Source: Bacteroidales bacterium | GTDB lineage: Bacteria; Bacteroidota; Bacteroidia; Bacteroidales; UBA932 | Length of the DNA: 64,000 nt | Direction: 5' to 3' | Assembly: GCA_017445755.1 (NCBI GenBank) | Contig: JAFSSE010000025.1 | Location: 1 to 64,000 of the forward strand | Shown: positions 24,099 through 33,368 of the stretch, in pieces | How the letters are laid out: each line of letters opens with the position of its first letter | Numbering within the stretch: position 1 is the stretch's first letter | Translations under genes and position numbers: made by a program | The notes under the pieces: model-generated | What the model was told of the DNA's origin: nothing | Seen by the model: the letters and a program-made list of their open reading frames with translations, nothing else | The model's database searches: none

Positions 24099-26498
24099 AT
24101 GAAAGATTACACGCCAAAATTTTCCCCCTCCGGAGTCGAGGTCAATATAATGCCGGTTATCGACACCAAGTCTGCCATGCAGTTTGATGCCAAGGATTTA
24201 CCGGATGTCCTTCCGATACTTACCCTCCGTAACGCGGTGATTTTCCCGGGTACCGTTTACCCTGTCACCGTCGGCCGGGAGAGGTCCATTAAGCTGGTCC
24301 AGGAGGTTGAGGCCTCCGACGGGCTTATCGGCGCCGTCCCTCAGACGGATATAACCGTAGAGGATCCCAAAATCGGGGATCTGTCCCGTTACGGTACTGT
24401 CGCAAAGCTTGTCAAGACCATAGAGATGCCCGACGGAACCCTTACGGCAATTATCCAGGGACTGAAACGGCTCGAACTCGTGGATGTGGTCGGCTACGAA
24501 CCCTATATGGTCGCCCGTGTCCACTATGTGGATGATTTTACCCCTCCGATCGGGCCAGAGGAGATGAAGATTCTGATGGATTCCCTTAAGGAGAAGGCCG
24601 GGAGCATAGTCAAATCCTCCTCCTTCGCCCCAAAGGAAGCCGTGGCGGCCCTCCGTTCCGTGGACAATTATGAATTCCTGGTGAATTTCATAGCTACCAC
24701 AATCGAGGTCGAGAACTTCAACGAGAAGGTGGAATTGCTCCAGTGGGGCGACATGCAGGTGAGGGGAATGAAACTGCTCTCCCTCCTCGAGACCCAGGTC
24801 CAGCTCCAGCGGATCAAGCAGGAAATCAACCAGAAAGTCCGGAGCGACATCGACCAGCAGCAGAGGGAGTACTTCCTGAACAACCAGCTCCGTACAATCC
24901 AGGAGGAACTCGGAATGGACGATGCCGAGGACTTCCAGAAATTCCGCGATGCCGCTGCTAAGAAAAAATGGTCCGACCAGGTCAAAGCCATTTTCGAAAA
25001 GGAGATGGCCCGGCTCGAGAAATACAATCCGAATACGCCGGACTACAGCATCCAGTACAATTTCATCCAGTTCATGCTGGACCTGCCCTGGGGCGAGCTG
25101 TCCAAGGACAACCTGGACCTTAAGAATGCGCAGCAGGTCCTGGACGAGGACCACTTCGGTCTGGAGACCGTCAAAGACCGTATCATTGAGTATCTTGCGG
25201 TCCTTAAGCTGAAGGGGAACATGAAGTCTCCGATACTCTGCCTTTACGGCCCTCCCGGAGTAGGGAAGACCTCCCTCGGGAAATCAATTGCAAGGGCCCT
25301 CGGACGGAAATACGTACGTATCTCCCTCGGCGGCATGCACGATGAGGCGGAGATAAGGGGGCATCGCAAAACCTATGTGGGAGCCCTTCCTGGAAGGATT
25401 CTGAGCGGCATCCAGCGCGCCGGTACCGACAACCCGGTAATCGTTCTCGACGAGATTGACAAGCTCGCCTCCGACTTCAAGGGCGACCCTTCGTCCGCCC
25501 TCCTCGAGGCCCTGGATCCGGAGCAGAATTCGACCTTCCATGACAACTATCTCGATATCGATTACGACCTCTCGAACGTCATGTTCATAACGACGGCGAA
25601 CGGTATCGGAACTATCCAGCCGGCCCTCCGTGACCGTATGGAGATGATCAATGTGACCGGTTACCTTGCGGAAGAGAAGTTTGAAATTGCGAAGAACTTC
25701 CTGATTCCCAAGCAGATAAAGGAGCATGGCCTGAAGAAGTCGGACCTCAGGATAGACAAGGAGGCCCTTGCTGCCATAGTCGATGAATATACCCATGAAT
25801 CGGGCGTTCGCGGGCTTGAGAAGCAGATAGCGAAGATAGCCCGGGTGACCGCGAAGAAGATAGCCCTCGGGGAGGAACGTCCTGTCTCAATAAAGAAGGG
25901 CCATCTAAAGGAATACCTCGGACTTCCGACCTCTTTCCACGACAGGATTAAGGGCAATGAGGCCCCCGGAGTCGTGACCGGGCTCGCTTGGACGGAGATG
26001 GGCGGGGAAATCCTCTTCGTGGAGAGTTCCGTCAGCAAGGGGAAGGGTCTTCTGTCGATGACCGGCAACCTCGGGGATGTCATGAAAGAGTCCGCCCAGA
26101 TTGCCTGGCAGTATATCAAGGCCCATCCGGAGCTCGCAAAGCTGACCTCCGAGGAGTTCATGGAGAAGGATATCCATGTCCATGTTCCCGAGGGCGCCGT
26201 CCCTAAAGACGGGCCTTCCGCGGGCATTACGATGGTCTGTTCCATGGTTTCAGCCCTCCGCGGCGAGGCGCTTCGAAGCGGAGTTGCCATGACCGGAGAG
26301 ATGACCCTTCGCGGCCGTGTCCTTCCCGTCGGTGGCATCAAGGAGAAGATCCTTGCGGCAAAACGGGCCGGGGTTACCACTATCCTCATTTCAGAAGACA
26401 ATCGAAAAGATATTGAAGATATCAAGGGAATTTACGTAAAAGGTCTTACCTTTGTCTATGTCAAGAACATCAAGGATGTCATAGACTATGTCTTTTAA
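24099..26498 (+). CDS. lon: ATP-dependent protease Lon
   Basis: 799 residues, LonA type. N-terminal LAN substrate-binding domain from [14 protein letters not shown] (about 35-240) and a long coiled coil; AAA+ module with Walker [10 protein letters not shown] (about 384) and Walker [10 protein letters not shown]; protease domain with catalytic Ser in PKDGPSAGI (about 706) and Lys in [14 protein letters not shown] (about 748). Cytosolic quality-control and regulatory protease. First gene of lon-ung-coaD-thioredoxin-like; it overlaps ung by 11 bases. Confidence 0.97.
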   Translation: MKDYTPKFSPSGVEVNIMPVIDTKSAMQFDAKDLPDVLPILTLRNAVIFPGTVYPVTVGRERSIKLVQEVEASDGLIGAVPQTDITVEDPKIGDLSRYGTVAKLVKTIEMPDGTLTAIIQGLKRLELVDVVGYEPYMVARVHYVDDFTPPIGPEEMKILMDSLKEKAGSIVKSSSFAPKEAVAALRSVDNYEFLVNFIATTIEVENFNEKVELLQWGDMQVRGMKLLSLLETQVQLQRIKQEINQKVRSDIDQQQREYFLNNQLRTIQEELGMDDAEDFQKFRDAAAKKKWSDQVKAIFEKEMARLEKYNPNTPDYSIQYNFIQFMLDLPWGELSKDNLDLKNAQQVLDEDHFGLETVKDRIIEYLAVLKLKGNMKSPILCLYGPPGVGKTSLGKSIARALGRKYVRISLGGMHDEAEIRGHRKTYVGALPGRILSGIQRAGTDNPVIVLDEIDKLASDFKGDPSSALLEALDPEQNSTFHDNYLDIDYDLSNVMFITTANGIGTIQPALRDRMEMINVTGYLAEEKFEIAKNFLIPKQIKEHGLKKSDLRIDKEALAAIVDEYTHESGVRGLEKQIAKIARVTAKKIALGEERPVSIKKGHLKEYLGLPTSFHDRIKGNEAPGVVTGLAWTEMGGEILFVESSVSKGKGLLSMTGNLGDVMKESAQIAWQYIKAHPELAKLTSEEFMEKDIHVHVPEGAVPKDGPSAGITMVCSMVSALRGEALRSGVAMTGEMTLRGRVLPVGGIKEKILAAKRAGVTTILISEDNRKDIEDIKGIYVKGLTFVYVKNIKDVIDYVF

Positions 26499-27162
26499 CG
26501 TAAAGATAGAGCCGAGCTGGAAGGAAGCCCTCGCGCCGGAGTTCGAGAAACCGTATTTTTCGGCTCTTTCGGGTTTTCTCCATTCCGAAAAGGCCGCCGG
26601 GAAGGTAATCTACCCGCCCGGCAGCGCCATTTTCAAATGCTTCGAGCTAACCCCCGTTGACCGGGTCAAGGTCGTAATTCTTGGACAGGACCCTTATCAC
26701 GGGCCCGGCCAGGCGATGGGTCTTTCTTTCAGTGTCCCCCAGAGCGTCCAGGCGCCCCCTTCGCTGAAGAATATCTTCCGGGAGATTGAGAGTGACCTCG
26801 GTATCCATATGAGCGGGAGCCCTGACCTGACCCCGTGGGCAAGGCAGGGGGTCCTCCTTCTGAACACCTCCCTGACTGTTGAGGCCGGAGCCCCGATGTC
26901 CCATTCCAGAATCGGCTGGGCTGAATTCACTGATGCCGTAATCCGTTATCTTTCAGATAATAAGGAGGGGATAGTCTTCCTTCTCTGGGGGCGGTTCGCA
27001 CAGGGGAAGAAAGCCCTTATCGACACTTCCCGGCATCATGTCCTCGAGGCGGCCCATCCCTCTCCTCTTGCCGGAGGCGCCTTTTTCGGCTGTCGCCATT
27101 TTTCCAAAACAAACGAATATCTTATCAATGAGGGCAAAAGCCCGATAAACTGGCAGTTATGA
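26488..27162 (+). CDS. ung: Uracil-DNA glycosylase
   Basis: 224 residues, family 1 UDG. The water-activating motif is GQDPYHGPGQAMGLSF (Asp68), followed by LLNTSLTVEAG, LLWGRFAQGKK and the leucine-intercalation motif AAHPSPLAGGAFFGCRHFS. Removes uracil from DNA to start base-excision repair. Overlaps lon by 11 bases and coaD by four (ATGA). Confidence 0.97.
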   Translation: MSFNVKIEPSWKEALAPEFEKPYFSALSGFLHSEKAAGKVIYPPGSAIFKCFELTPVDRVKVVILGQDPYHGPGQAMGLSFSVPQSVQAPPSLKNIFREIESDLGIHMSGSPDLTPWARQGVLLLNTSLTVEAGAPMSHSRIGWAEFTDAVIRYLSDNKEGIVFLLWGRFAQGKKALIDTSRHHVLEAAHPSPLAGGAFFGCRHFSKTNEYLINEGKSPINWQL

Positions 27163-27620
27163 GTACGCGAAAAGCACTCTTCCCGGGTTCGTTCGACCCC
27201 TTCACCGCAGGCCATCTGAACATTCTTGGCCGGGCCCTTACAATGTTTGACGAAGTCGTCGTCGCCGTCGGTATAAACCAGGACAAACGCGGATTCTTCG
27301 ATATGGAGAAGCGTCTCGATATTATCCGTCAGGCGACTGCCGGAATAAAGGGCGTATCCGTTATCGAGTACGATAACCTGACGATTGACACCTGCCGCGA
27401 GCTCGGTATTCGTCACATAGTCCGTGGGGTAAGGAATATGATTGATTTCGAGACTGAAAGGTCCATCGCAGATGCTAACCGGCGCCTCGCCCCCGAGATT
27501 GAAACGATTATCATTCCGACCGCCCAGGAATTCGCCCACATCTCCTCCTCCGCCGTCCGGGATATTCTGAAACACGGCGGCGATTATTCGCAGTTCATCC
27601 CGAAAGGCGTGGTCCTGTGA
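27159..27620 (+). CDS. coaD: Phosphopantetheine adenylyltransferase
   Basis: 153 residues, penultimate enzyme of coenzyme A synthesis (4'-phosphopantetheine + ATP to dephospho-CoA). N-terminal nucleotidyl-transferase loop FPGSFDPFTAGHLNIL (GxFDP and TxGH) and the HIVRGVRN and ISSSAVRDI motifs. Start overlaps the ung stop; stop overlaps the GTG of the next gene. Confidence 0.97.
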   Translation: MSTRKALFPGSFDPFTAGHLNILGRALTMFDEVVVAVGINQDKRGFFDMEKRLDIIRQATAGIKGVSVIEYDNLTIDTCRELGIRHIVRGVRNMIDFETERSIADANRRLAPEIETIIIPTAQEFAHISSSAVRDILKHGGDYSQFIPKGVVL

Positions 27621-29053
27621 GGCGCTTTTTAGCATATCTGGCGGCCCTTTTGCTTGTCCTTCCGCTCCGGGGACAGGACTTTGATGCGCTCGGGACAAAG
27701 CTCGAGGAGTATCTCGCCTCGATGGAAACCATGACAGCGGCGGAAAAGGCCTCAGAATGTGACTTTCTGATTTCTTCCTGCAGGGATTCCCTTGTGAGGG
27801 ACTTTGTGGCGGGAAAGCTATACGACCACTATTTCAACTCGGCCCTTATGGGCGACGAGGAGGTCGCAATCCATCTTATTGACTCCTGGTTCGCCCCCGG
27901 AAAGGTATCTTTCGCTGATCCGCTCCTTCTTTTCAATGCCCGCCTCTGGGCGGATGCCAACCGCTCCTCGCTTCTCGGAAAGGAGGCGCCGGAGCTCGTG
28001 CTGGAAAGCCCGGGAGGAGAGATTGTCCGGCCCCTGGAGAGCTCTGCAGGACGCTACAAGGTCTTTTTCTTCTATGACACCTCCTGCGCCACCTGCAAGA
28101 TGGAGACTCTCTATATTAAGCGTTTCCTTTCGGAGAATACTTTTCCCCTCGATTTCTACGGCATCTATGTCGGGACCGACGAGGCCTCGTGGGCGCGTTA
28201 CCGGGCGATGAACCTTAGCGGGGAGGGAATTATCCATCTCTGGGACCCTTCCTCCTCGGAGGACCTTCCCCATAAGTACGGGGTCATTTCAACTCCGAGG
28301 ATGTTCCTTATCGGCCCGGAAGGGAAGATTCTCGGCCGCGGACTGGACACAAGGTCCCTGGAAACCCTTCTCGGGACGCTCTCAGGGCCTTATACATACG
28401 GAAATCCCGAGGCGAAGGCCCTTTTCGACACCCTCTTTTCCATGGGCGGCGAACCGGAGGATGTGGAAAACGTAGCTCGCTTCCTCTCGGAGGACTCGCT
28501 CGAAAAGGGGGATACCCTTCTTTTCTCCCACCTTGCAGGCGAACTGCTCTACTGGCTGTCCTCTAAAAAGACCCCCGGATTCCGCGAGGGGACCCGGCTT
28601 TTCATAGAGAAATACCTATCCAGGGTGCCTCTGGATCCGGAAATTTCGGCCCTTGCCTCCCTCATGGAAGACCTTCTTTCGAAGGCCCCTGTAGGGGAGA
28701 AAGTCCCTGCCCTGGAGGTTCATGGAACCCTACTCCGGAGGCGCTGCCTGCTTAGGAAAGCCCGGAAGGAGGGAATCTTTGCTCTTTCCCGTAAAGGGCT
28801 GAAATTCATTGTTTTCCATACCTCCGGCTGTGGAGATTGCGAGCGTATCCTTTCCGAAGCGGAAGCACTGTCTTCAAAGGGAACGAATATACTTCTTGTG
28901 GACATGGACCAGCTTTTCAGTTCATATCCCGAGGAGGCCGACGCCGCCTTCAGGTCCTTTGATCTCTCGGCCCTTCCCATGGTTATTTCCCTGGATGGGA
29001 AGGGTACAGTTACGGGGAAATACCTGGATTCCTTGTCTTTTCCGCAAGAATAA
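27617..29053 (+). CDS. Exported protein with two thioredoxin-like CxxC sites (DUF5106-like)
   Basis: 478 residues from a GTG that overlaps the coaD stop (GTGA). Signal peptide (1-19). A helical DUF5106-like region (about 25-115) precedes a thioredoxin/TlpA-like fold with SCATCK (Cys157, Cys160) and a cis-Pro loop STPRMFLIGP. A second thioredoxin-like segment starts near 395 with SGCGDCE (Cys405, Cys408) and an LPMVISLDG cis-Pro strand. Probably a periplasmic thiol-disulfide protein; a two-domain layout may allow electron relay. Substrate unknown. Confidence 0.75.
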   Translation: MRRFLAYLAALLLVLPLRGQDFDALGTKLEEYLASMETMTAAEKASECDFLISSCRDSLVRDFVAGKLYDHYFNSALMGDEEVAIHLIDSWFAPGKVSFADPLLLFNARLWADANRSSLLGKEAPELVLESPGGEIVRPLESSAGRYKVFFFYDTSCATCKMETLYIKRFLSENTFPLDFYGIYVGTDEASWARYRAMNLSGEGIIHLWDPSSSEDLPHKYGVISTPRMFLIGPEGKILGRGLDTRSLETLLGTLSGPYTYGNPEAKALFDTLFSMGGEPEDVENVARFLSEDSLEKGDTLLFSHLAGELLYWLSSKKTPGFREGTRLFIEKYLSRVPLDPEISALASLMEDLLSKAPVGEKVPALEVHGTLLRRRCLLRKARKEGIFALSRKGLKFIVFHTSGCGDCERILSEAEALSSKGTNILLVDMDQLFSSYPEEADAAFRSFDLSALPMVISLDGKGTVTGKYLDSLSFPQE

Positions 29054-29055
29054 TT

Positions 29056-29063
29056 TATATTTG
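29056..29063 (+). promoter_or_regulatory. -7 box of RHH-like gene, leaderless candidate
   Basis: TATATTTG eight bases before the ATG at 29072; CTTG lies 20 bases upstream. Confidence 0.55.
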
Positions 29064-29071
29064 CATCCCGT

Positions 29072-29302
29072 ATGGCACGCCAAAAAGTCATAGCCGGGGT
29101 GGATCCCGAGTATCTCGAGAAGCAGCGGACGGCGCTTCTTCGCAGAAACCGCCATGTCCTTCTCTTCAATGACCATGAACTCGCGGCAATCGATGAGTAC
29201 TGCGCCCTCTTCGGCGTAAAGTCCCGCTCCTCCCTCTTTCGGGAAGCCATCATGGAAAAGGTCCTTTCCGAGCTGGATGAGAACCATCCTACGCTTTTTT
29301 GA
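29072..29302 (+). CDS. Small ribbon-helix-helix-like protein
   Basis: 76 residues. After a basic N-terminus (KQRTALLRRN), HVLLFNDHELAAIDEYCALF forms a strand and helix, then GVKSRSSLFREAIMEK and VLSEL form the second helix: the pattern of CopG/Arc-type ribbon-helix-helix DNA-binding domains. No toxin partner is adjacent. I recall similar conserved hypothetical proteins in Bacteroidales but no function. It has its own promoter, and its last codons overlap the -33 box of tRNA-Gln. Confidence 0.6.
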   Translation: MARQKVIAGVDPEYLEKQRTALLRRNRHVLLFNDHELAAIDEYCALFGVKSRSSLFREAIMEKVLSELDENHPTLF

Positions 29303-29328
29303 TTATTCCGGAAAAGAGATTAAATTTG
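29298..29328 (+). promoter_or_regulatory. Promoter of tRNA-Gln
   Basis: TTTG (29298-29301), exactly 19 bases, TAAATTTG (29321-29328), ten bases before the tRNA. Confidence 0.8.
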
Positions 29329-29338
29329 CAAACCTTTT

Positions 29339-29409
29339 TGAGGTATGGTGTAATGGCAGCACCAGGGATTTTGGTTCCCTTAGTTCAGGTTCGAATCCTG
29401 ATACCTCAA
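29339..29409 (+). tRNA. tRNA-Gln (anticodon UUG)
   Basis: Acceptor TGAGGTA/TACCTCA, anticodon stem AGGGA/TCCCT with loop TTTTGGT, T-loop TTCGAAT, discriminator A. No CCA encoded. Its 3' four bases are overlapped on the other strand by the stop of alr. Confidence 0.94.
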
Positions 29410-30515
29410 CGAACTACGACCCTTTCGATCCTCCGGGGAACCGAGGTCATTATCTCATAGGGGATGGTGCCGAGGATTTCAGCGATTTCAGATACCGTCG
29501 GGTCAGCTCCAAATACAGTTACAGTATCTCCGACCTTGGCCGGAACGCCGGTTATGTCCAGCATGCACATGTCCATGCAGATATTGCCGATAGTCGGTAC
29601 GCGGTGGCCGTTCAGGGAGAAGGACGCCCTGCCGCAGCCGAGGCGACGGTCAATGCCGTCCGCATATCCGACGGGTATTGTCGCAATAACCGTCCCTTCC
29701 GGGGCGACATGGCCATGGCGGCCGTATCCGATGGTCTCTTCCGGGGAAGTCAAAGTCTTAATCTGCAGGATTTTGACCTTCAGGGATGCGACCGGCGCAA
29801 GTTTTACCCCGGGAAGGGCGCTGATTCCGTAAATGCCGACCCCGAGGCGGACCATGTCAAACTGATACTCCGGGAACCTCTCTATGCCTGCCGAGTTGAG
29901 GAGGTGGCGAAGGGGAGTGTATCCGAGCGACTGGATAAGAGCCGAACTGTTCTTTTCATATAGCCGGATCTGGCCCATGGTGAAAGAGTCCTGCGAGGGA
30001 TCCTCGGCGACGCAGAGGTGGGAGTATATGGACTTTACCCTGACTTCGGGACAGCTCCGGAGATAATCCATCAGGGCTGGAATCTCATCTGTCATGAACC
30101 CGAGCCGGTGCATTCCCGTATCGAGCTTGATATGGACCGGGAAGTCCCTGAGGCCTCTTTTTCTGAGTTCCCGGACCAGAACTTCCAGGGAATACAGGTT
30201 GGGGATTCCCGGCTCCAGGCGGGAGTCTATGATTTCAGGGAAGAAGTCAGTTCCGGCGGTCAGGACGAGGATGGGGAGGGAGATACCGGCCTTCCTCAGT
30301 TCCATACCCTCTACCGGGTAGGCGACTGCGAGATAATCCGCTCCGGCCTGCTGGAGCATGGCCGCGAATTCCACCGCTCCGTGCCCGTATGCATTGGCTT
30401 TTACGAGGACAAGGAGCATTGTCCGCGGTTCCAGCCGCGAACGGAAGTAACGGTAGTTGCGCTGGCAGCCCCGAAGGTCCAGTTCCAACCGTGAAAAATC
30501 ATCCACTCCTGTCAT
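29406..30515 (-). CDS. alr: Alanine racemase
   Basis: PLP enzyme making D-alanine for peptidoglycan, 369 residues from the 30515 ATG. The PLP-binding lysine is in LVKANAYGHGA, and the second-domain tyrosine in GYADGIDRRLG. An in-frame ATG at 30536 overlaps the TAAATTTG box (30541-30534) and is therefore unlikely. It converges on tRNA-Gln, with its TGA inside the tRNA 3' end and no terminator between them. Confidence 0.95.
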   Translation of the reverse strand: MTGVDDFSRLELDLRGCQRNYRYFRSRLEPRTMLLVLVKANAYGHGAVEFAAMLQQAGADYLAVAYPVEGMELRKAGISLPILVLTAGTDFFPEIIDSRLEPGIPNLYSLEVLVRELRKRGLRDFPVHIKLDTGMHRLGFMTDEIPALMDYLRSCPEVRVKSIYSHLCVAEDPSQDSFTMGQIRLYEKNSSALIQSLGYTPLRHLLNSAGIERFPEYQFDMVRLGVGIYGISALPGVKLAPVASLKVKILQIKTLTSPEETIGYGRHGHVAPEGTVIATIPVGYADGIDRRLGCGRASFSLNGHRVPTIGNICMDMCMLDITGVPAKVGDTVTVFGADPTVSEIAEILGTIPYEIMTSVPRRIERVVVR

Positions 30516-30533
30516 TCCTGATAGATTTGTCAG

Positions 30534-30541
30534 CAAATTTA
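30534..30541 (-). promoter_or_regulatory. -7 box of alr promoter
   Basis: Minus-strand TAAATTTG; it decides the alr start in favour of 30515. Confidence 0.55.
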
Positions 30542-30576
30542 GTCAAATAACTGCAGAAAAGTCACATATTTTATCT

Positions 30577-30584
30577 TATTTTTG
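30577..30584 (+). promoter_or_regulatory. -7 box of zinc peptidase promoter
   Basis: TATTTTTG about 50 bases before the ATG at 30636. Confidence 0.45.
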
Positions 30585-30635
30585 CAGTGGTCCGCTATTT
30601 GAGAACCGGAAAGTCGAACCAAAGAAACAAGGATT

Positions 30636-31319
30636 ATGTCAAGTTCAACCATATGGATTCTGATGATCGCCGTCATGGTGGCCAGTCTCCTTATCCAGCA
30701 GATGCTGAAGAGCCGTTTTGCCAAGTATTCGGAAATTCCTCTGTCATCGGGAATTACCGGCGCCGATGTGGCGCGCCGTATGCTCGAGGACCATGGAATC
30801 CGGGACGTCAGCATCGTCTCCATTGACGGGACCCTTACGGACCACTACAATCCCCAGACGAAGACGGTGAACCTCAGCAAGGACGTCTATTACGGGAACT
30901 CCGTCGCGGCCGCGGCCGTTGCTGCCCACGAGTGCGGCCATGTCGTCCAGCATGCGACCGGTTATGCGCCCCTGAAAATGCGCTCCGCCCTCGTTCCTGT
31001 AGTCAGTTTTTCCAACAGCATCGTTTCGTGGGTTCTCCTTGCAGGGGTCATTTTCATAAATACCTTCCCGTCCCTGCTGTGGATCGGTATCGCCCTATTC
31101 GCAATGACGACCCTCTTCAGTTTCATAACCCTTCCGGTCGAAATCAACGCCAGCGCCCGGGCCGTAAAGTGGCTCGAGGCAACCGGAGTAACTAATTATG
31201 AGACAAGGCCCATGGCCATAGACGCCCTGAGGTGGGCGGCATATACGTATGTCATCGCCGCGATCGGTTCTCTCGCGACCCTGCTGTACTATATTTCCCT
31301 GGCGGACAGGCGTAATTAG
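30636..31319 (+). CDS. Membrane zinc metallopeptidase, YugP type
   Basis: 227 residues of the Zn_peptidase_2 (YugP) family: an N-terminal membrane helix, the zinc motif AAHECGHVVQH near residue 97-107, paired hydrophobic segments around 120-170 and a C-terminal helix. Cellular role is not established. Divergent from alr; its TAG overlaps the TAA of the convergent DJ-1-like gene. Confidence 0.88.
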   Translation: MSSSTIWILMIAVMVASLLIQQMLKSRFAKYSEIPLSSGITGADVARRMLEDHGIRDVSIVSIDGTLTDHYNPQTKTVNLSKDVYYGNSVAAAAVAAHECGHVVQHATGYAPLKMRSALVPVVSFSNSIVSWVLLAGVIFINTFPSLLWIGIALFAMTTLFSFITLPVEINASARAVKWLEATGVTNYETRPMAIDALRWAAYTYVIAAIGSLATLLYYISLADRRN

Positions 31320-31879
31320 AGCATCAGCCCTCCCTTGACTTTTTCAGCGGACTCGGCTCCTTTCAGGTAAGAAAGGATGCTGAGTCCGAAGTTTATTGCA
31401 TGGCCGGCCCCGCGTCCCGTGATAAGCCGTCCGTCAACAACTACGCTTTCAGGGGTATAGACGGCCCCGCGGCCGATCATCGGCTCCTGGAAGCCCTCAA
31501 AGCAGGTAAATCTCTTTCCTTCAAGACCTTCCAGCTGCGAGACTACAAGACCGGGAGCTGCGCAGATTGCGGCGACGGTGCCGCCGTTTGCATAATGGTC
31601 CTTCATCCTTTCCATAAGGGGTGCGCAGCCGGCGAGGTTCTTCGTTCCGGGCATTCCGCCGGGGAAGATCATGACATCGTCCTTTTCCCGGGCCAATTCA
31701 ATATAGCTTTCGAAGCTCATGTCCGCGAGAACGGTAACCCCGTGGGAAGATTCCACAAAGCCCTCGTCCGTTATTGAAACCGTGAAAGTCTCAACTCCGC
31801 CCCGGATAAGGACATCCCTTGTTGCAAGGGCTTCCATATCCTCGAAGCCGTTTGCGAGAAAAATATATGCCTTTGCCAT
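31316..31879 (-). CDS. DJ-1/PfpI family protein (YajL-like)
   Basis: 187 residues. The nucleophile-elbow cysteine is Cys106 in TVAAICAAPGLVV, with the partner glutamate in NGFEDMEA near the N-terminus. Members are proposed chaperones or glyoxalase/deglycase enzymes; specific activity cannot be told. Third gene of tadA-lysoplasmalogenase-DJ-1, two bases after the preceding stop. Confidence 0.9.
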   Translation of the reverse strand: MAKAYIFLANGFEDMEALATRDVLIRGGVETFTVSITDEGFVESSHGVTVLADMSFESYIELAREKDDVMIFPGGMPGTKNLAGCAPLMERMKDHYANGGTVAAICAAPGLVVSQLEGLEGKRFTCFEGFQEPMIGRGAVYTPESVVVDGRLITGRGAGHAINFGLSILSYLKGAESAEKVKGGLML

Positions 31880-31881
31880 TT

Positions 31882-32559
31882 TCAGTCCTTTTTAAGAAGG
31901 TGGATAAGGGCCCCGGTGACGAGGATCTGGGAGAGGTAGAAGGTCGGGAGCATCAGGAAGTAGCCGGTCGGGATGCCGACAAAATCATGGAGTGAAATCA
32001 GGAAGTCCGAGAAGAGGAGCGAGGAGATTCCGATGATTACGAGCGTTTTGGCGGTCCTGTCCATCGCATCGGAGAGGGGCATTGCTGCAGCCGAGGAAAC
32101 CGATACGCAGGAAACCAGGATATAGAGCATAACGGCAATCCGGATGCCCTGGTTTGAGATATTCGGGACGAGAAGGATGAAAAAATATGCGATGAAAGCG
32201 GCCAGAAGACCTCCGAGCAGCCACCAGTTGATCTTTTTATCCCGAAGGGTAAAGCAGATATACCAGAAATGTGCGATGAAATAGAGGCCGACACCGAGGA
32301 TGAAAATCATGGCCTCATACTCCGGGTAGTTCGAATCAATGTGGAGGCAGAGGTCTCCGAAAATCGAAAACAGGAAGGCCAGGGGGACGAAGAGCATCTT
32401 CTTCCGATGCTGCTTCGGCGCCTTCCCGAGGATCAGGATAAGGGTGTAGCAGAAGAGGAGGATGATAATAAGGGCCCGGAAAATGTAAATCCCCGTAATT
32501 GCGTAGAGGATGTACAGCAGGACGGCGACGGCGAGAGGCCAGTAGTTTTTAGCTTTCAT
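31882..32559 (-). CDS. YhhN/TMEM86-family membrane protein (lysoplasmalogenase-like)
   Basis: 225 residues, about eight hydrophobic helices, starting MKAKNYWPLAVAVLLYILYA. The conserved aspartates of the family are seen in FGDLCLH and SDFLISLHDF. TMEM86 proteins cleave lysoplasmalogen; substrate in this organism is unknown. An open frame extends upstream to 32751, but it is antisense-like, overlaps tadA and has a basic, proline-rich composition, so 32559 is used. Confidence 0.82.
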   Translation of the reverse strand: MKAKNYWPLAVAVLLYILYAITGIYIFRALIIILLFCYTLILILGKAPKQHRKKMLFVPLAFLFSIFGDLCLHIDSNYPEYEAMIFILGVGLYFIAHFWYICFTLRDKKINWWLLGGLLAAFIAYFFILLVPNISNQGIRIAVMLYILVSCVSVSSAAAMPLSDAMDRTAKTLVIIGISSLLFSDFLISLHDFVGIPTGYFLMLPTFYLSQILVTGALIHLLKKD

Positions 32560-32570
32560 ATTGCGGTCAG

Positions 32571-33005
32571 TTAACGTTTTTCCTGGAAAAAGGTTTTCAT
32601 CAGCTCCGCGCACTCTTCGGCGCGGATTCCGGAGCGGACGGCGGTCTTGGGATGGAGAAGGGAAGGGGAGAAGAGGGAGCAGCCGCGCTTTGGATCGCCC
32701 GCCCCGTAAACTATACGGCTGATCTGGGACCAGTTGAGGGCCCCGGCGCACATGGGACAGGGCTCGACCGTTACGTACAATGTGCAGTCGGTCAGGTATT
32801 TACCTCCGACGGCCTCGGTTGCGGCCGTAATTGCAATCATCTCGGCATGGGCCGTCGCGTCATGGAGCCGCTCGGTCATGTTATGCCCCTTTCCGATGAT
32901 CCGGCCCCTGGATACTATAACTGCCCCGATAGGGATTTCTCCCTCTTCAAGGGCCGCCCTCGCCTCCCGGAGCGCTTCGTCCATGTATTTTTCATCAAGT
33001 TCCAT
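32571..33005 (-). CDS. tadA: tRNA-specific adenosine deaminase
   Basis: 144 residues. Zinc deaminase motifs HAE (53-55) and PCPMC (82-86; Cys83, Cys86). Converts A34 to inosine in tRNA-Arg(ACG). An upstream in-frame ATG (33041) is excluded because the TATTTTTG box (33018-33011) lies between; only five bases separate the box from ATG 33005, so the mRNA may be leaderless. First gene of a three-gene operon. Confidence 0.94.
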   Translation of the reverse strand: MELDEKYMDEALREARAALEEGEIPIGAVIVSRGRIIGKGHNMTERLHDATAHAEMIAITAATEAVGGKYLTDCTLYVTVEPCPMCAGALNWSQISRIVYGAGDPKRGCSLFSPSLLHPKTAVRSGIRAEECAELMKTFFQEKR

Positions 33006-33010
33006 CGAAG

Positions 33011-33018
33011 CAAAAATA
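33011..33018 (-). promoter_or_regulatory. -7 box of tadA operon, leaderless candidate
   Basis: Minus-strand TATTTTTG, then CTTCG, then ATG. Confidence 0.6.
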
Positions 33019-33054
33019 GGGAAATTCCCCGACATCTCCAATTATAAAGCAAAA

Positions 33055-33082
33055 CAGGAGCGACCCGGATAGGTCACCCCTG
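33055..33082. terminator. Terminator downstream of rpmH
   Basis: CAGGAGCGACC (33055-33065) pairs with GGTCACCCCTG (33072-33082) apart from G-U or A-C wobbles, with a TTTT on the minus-strand exit and a T-run at 33085-33091 on the plus side. Confidence 0.7.
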
Positions 33083-33105
33083 CATTTTTTTCTTTAATCA
33101 GCCGA

Positions 33106-33258
33106 TTACCAGCGGTCTTCGTCAGAGACGGTGAGTTTCTTGCGGCAGTGGCGGCGGCGGGACGCGAGGACGCGGCGGCCGTTGGCGGTAGCCATCCTCT
33201 CACGGAATCCGTGCTTGTTGACGCGCTTGCGGCGGGAAGGTTGGAACGTTCTTTTCAT
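33106..33258 (-). CDS. rpmH: 50S ribosomal protein bL34
   Basis: 50 residues starting [20 protein letters not shown], the bL34 signature. The open frame continues upstream to 33324 through the promoter, so the start is set at 33258. It is not next to rnpA/dnaA here, as is usual outside this phylum. Confidence 0.96.
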   Translation of the reverse strand: MKRTFQPSRRKRVNKHGFRERMATANGRRVLASRRRHCRKKLTVSDEDRW

Positions 33259-33294
33259 GATATCATTATTTTTATATTTCCGTTTGCAGGACTG

Positions 33295-33325
33295 CAAAGG
33301 TAGTCTTTTTGAGGGAAACCGCAAA
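33295..33325 (-). promoter_or_regulatory. Promoter of rpmH
   Basis: Minus-strand TACCTTTG (33302-33295) with TTTG (33325-33322) exactly 19 bases upstream. Confidence 0.75.
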
Positions 33326-33353
33326 ATATTTTTTCAGATTCTTGTCTTTTTCG

Positions 33354-33361
33354 TATCTTTG
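33354..33361 (+). promoter_or_regulatory. -7 box of polA promoter, leaderless candidate
   Basis: TATCTTTG seven bases before the polA ATG at 33369; divergent from the rpmH promoter. Confidence 0.6.
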
Positions 33362-33368
33362 GACTCTT

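Noticed and set aside
32560-32751. N-terminal extension of the lysoplasmalogenase-like gene
   Set aside because: It overlaps the tadA 3' end and is Arg/Pro-rich; the hydrophobic family N-terminus begins at 32559.
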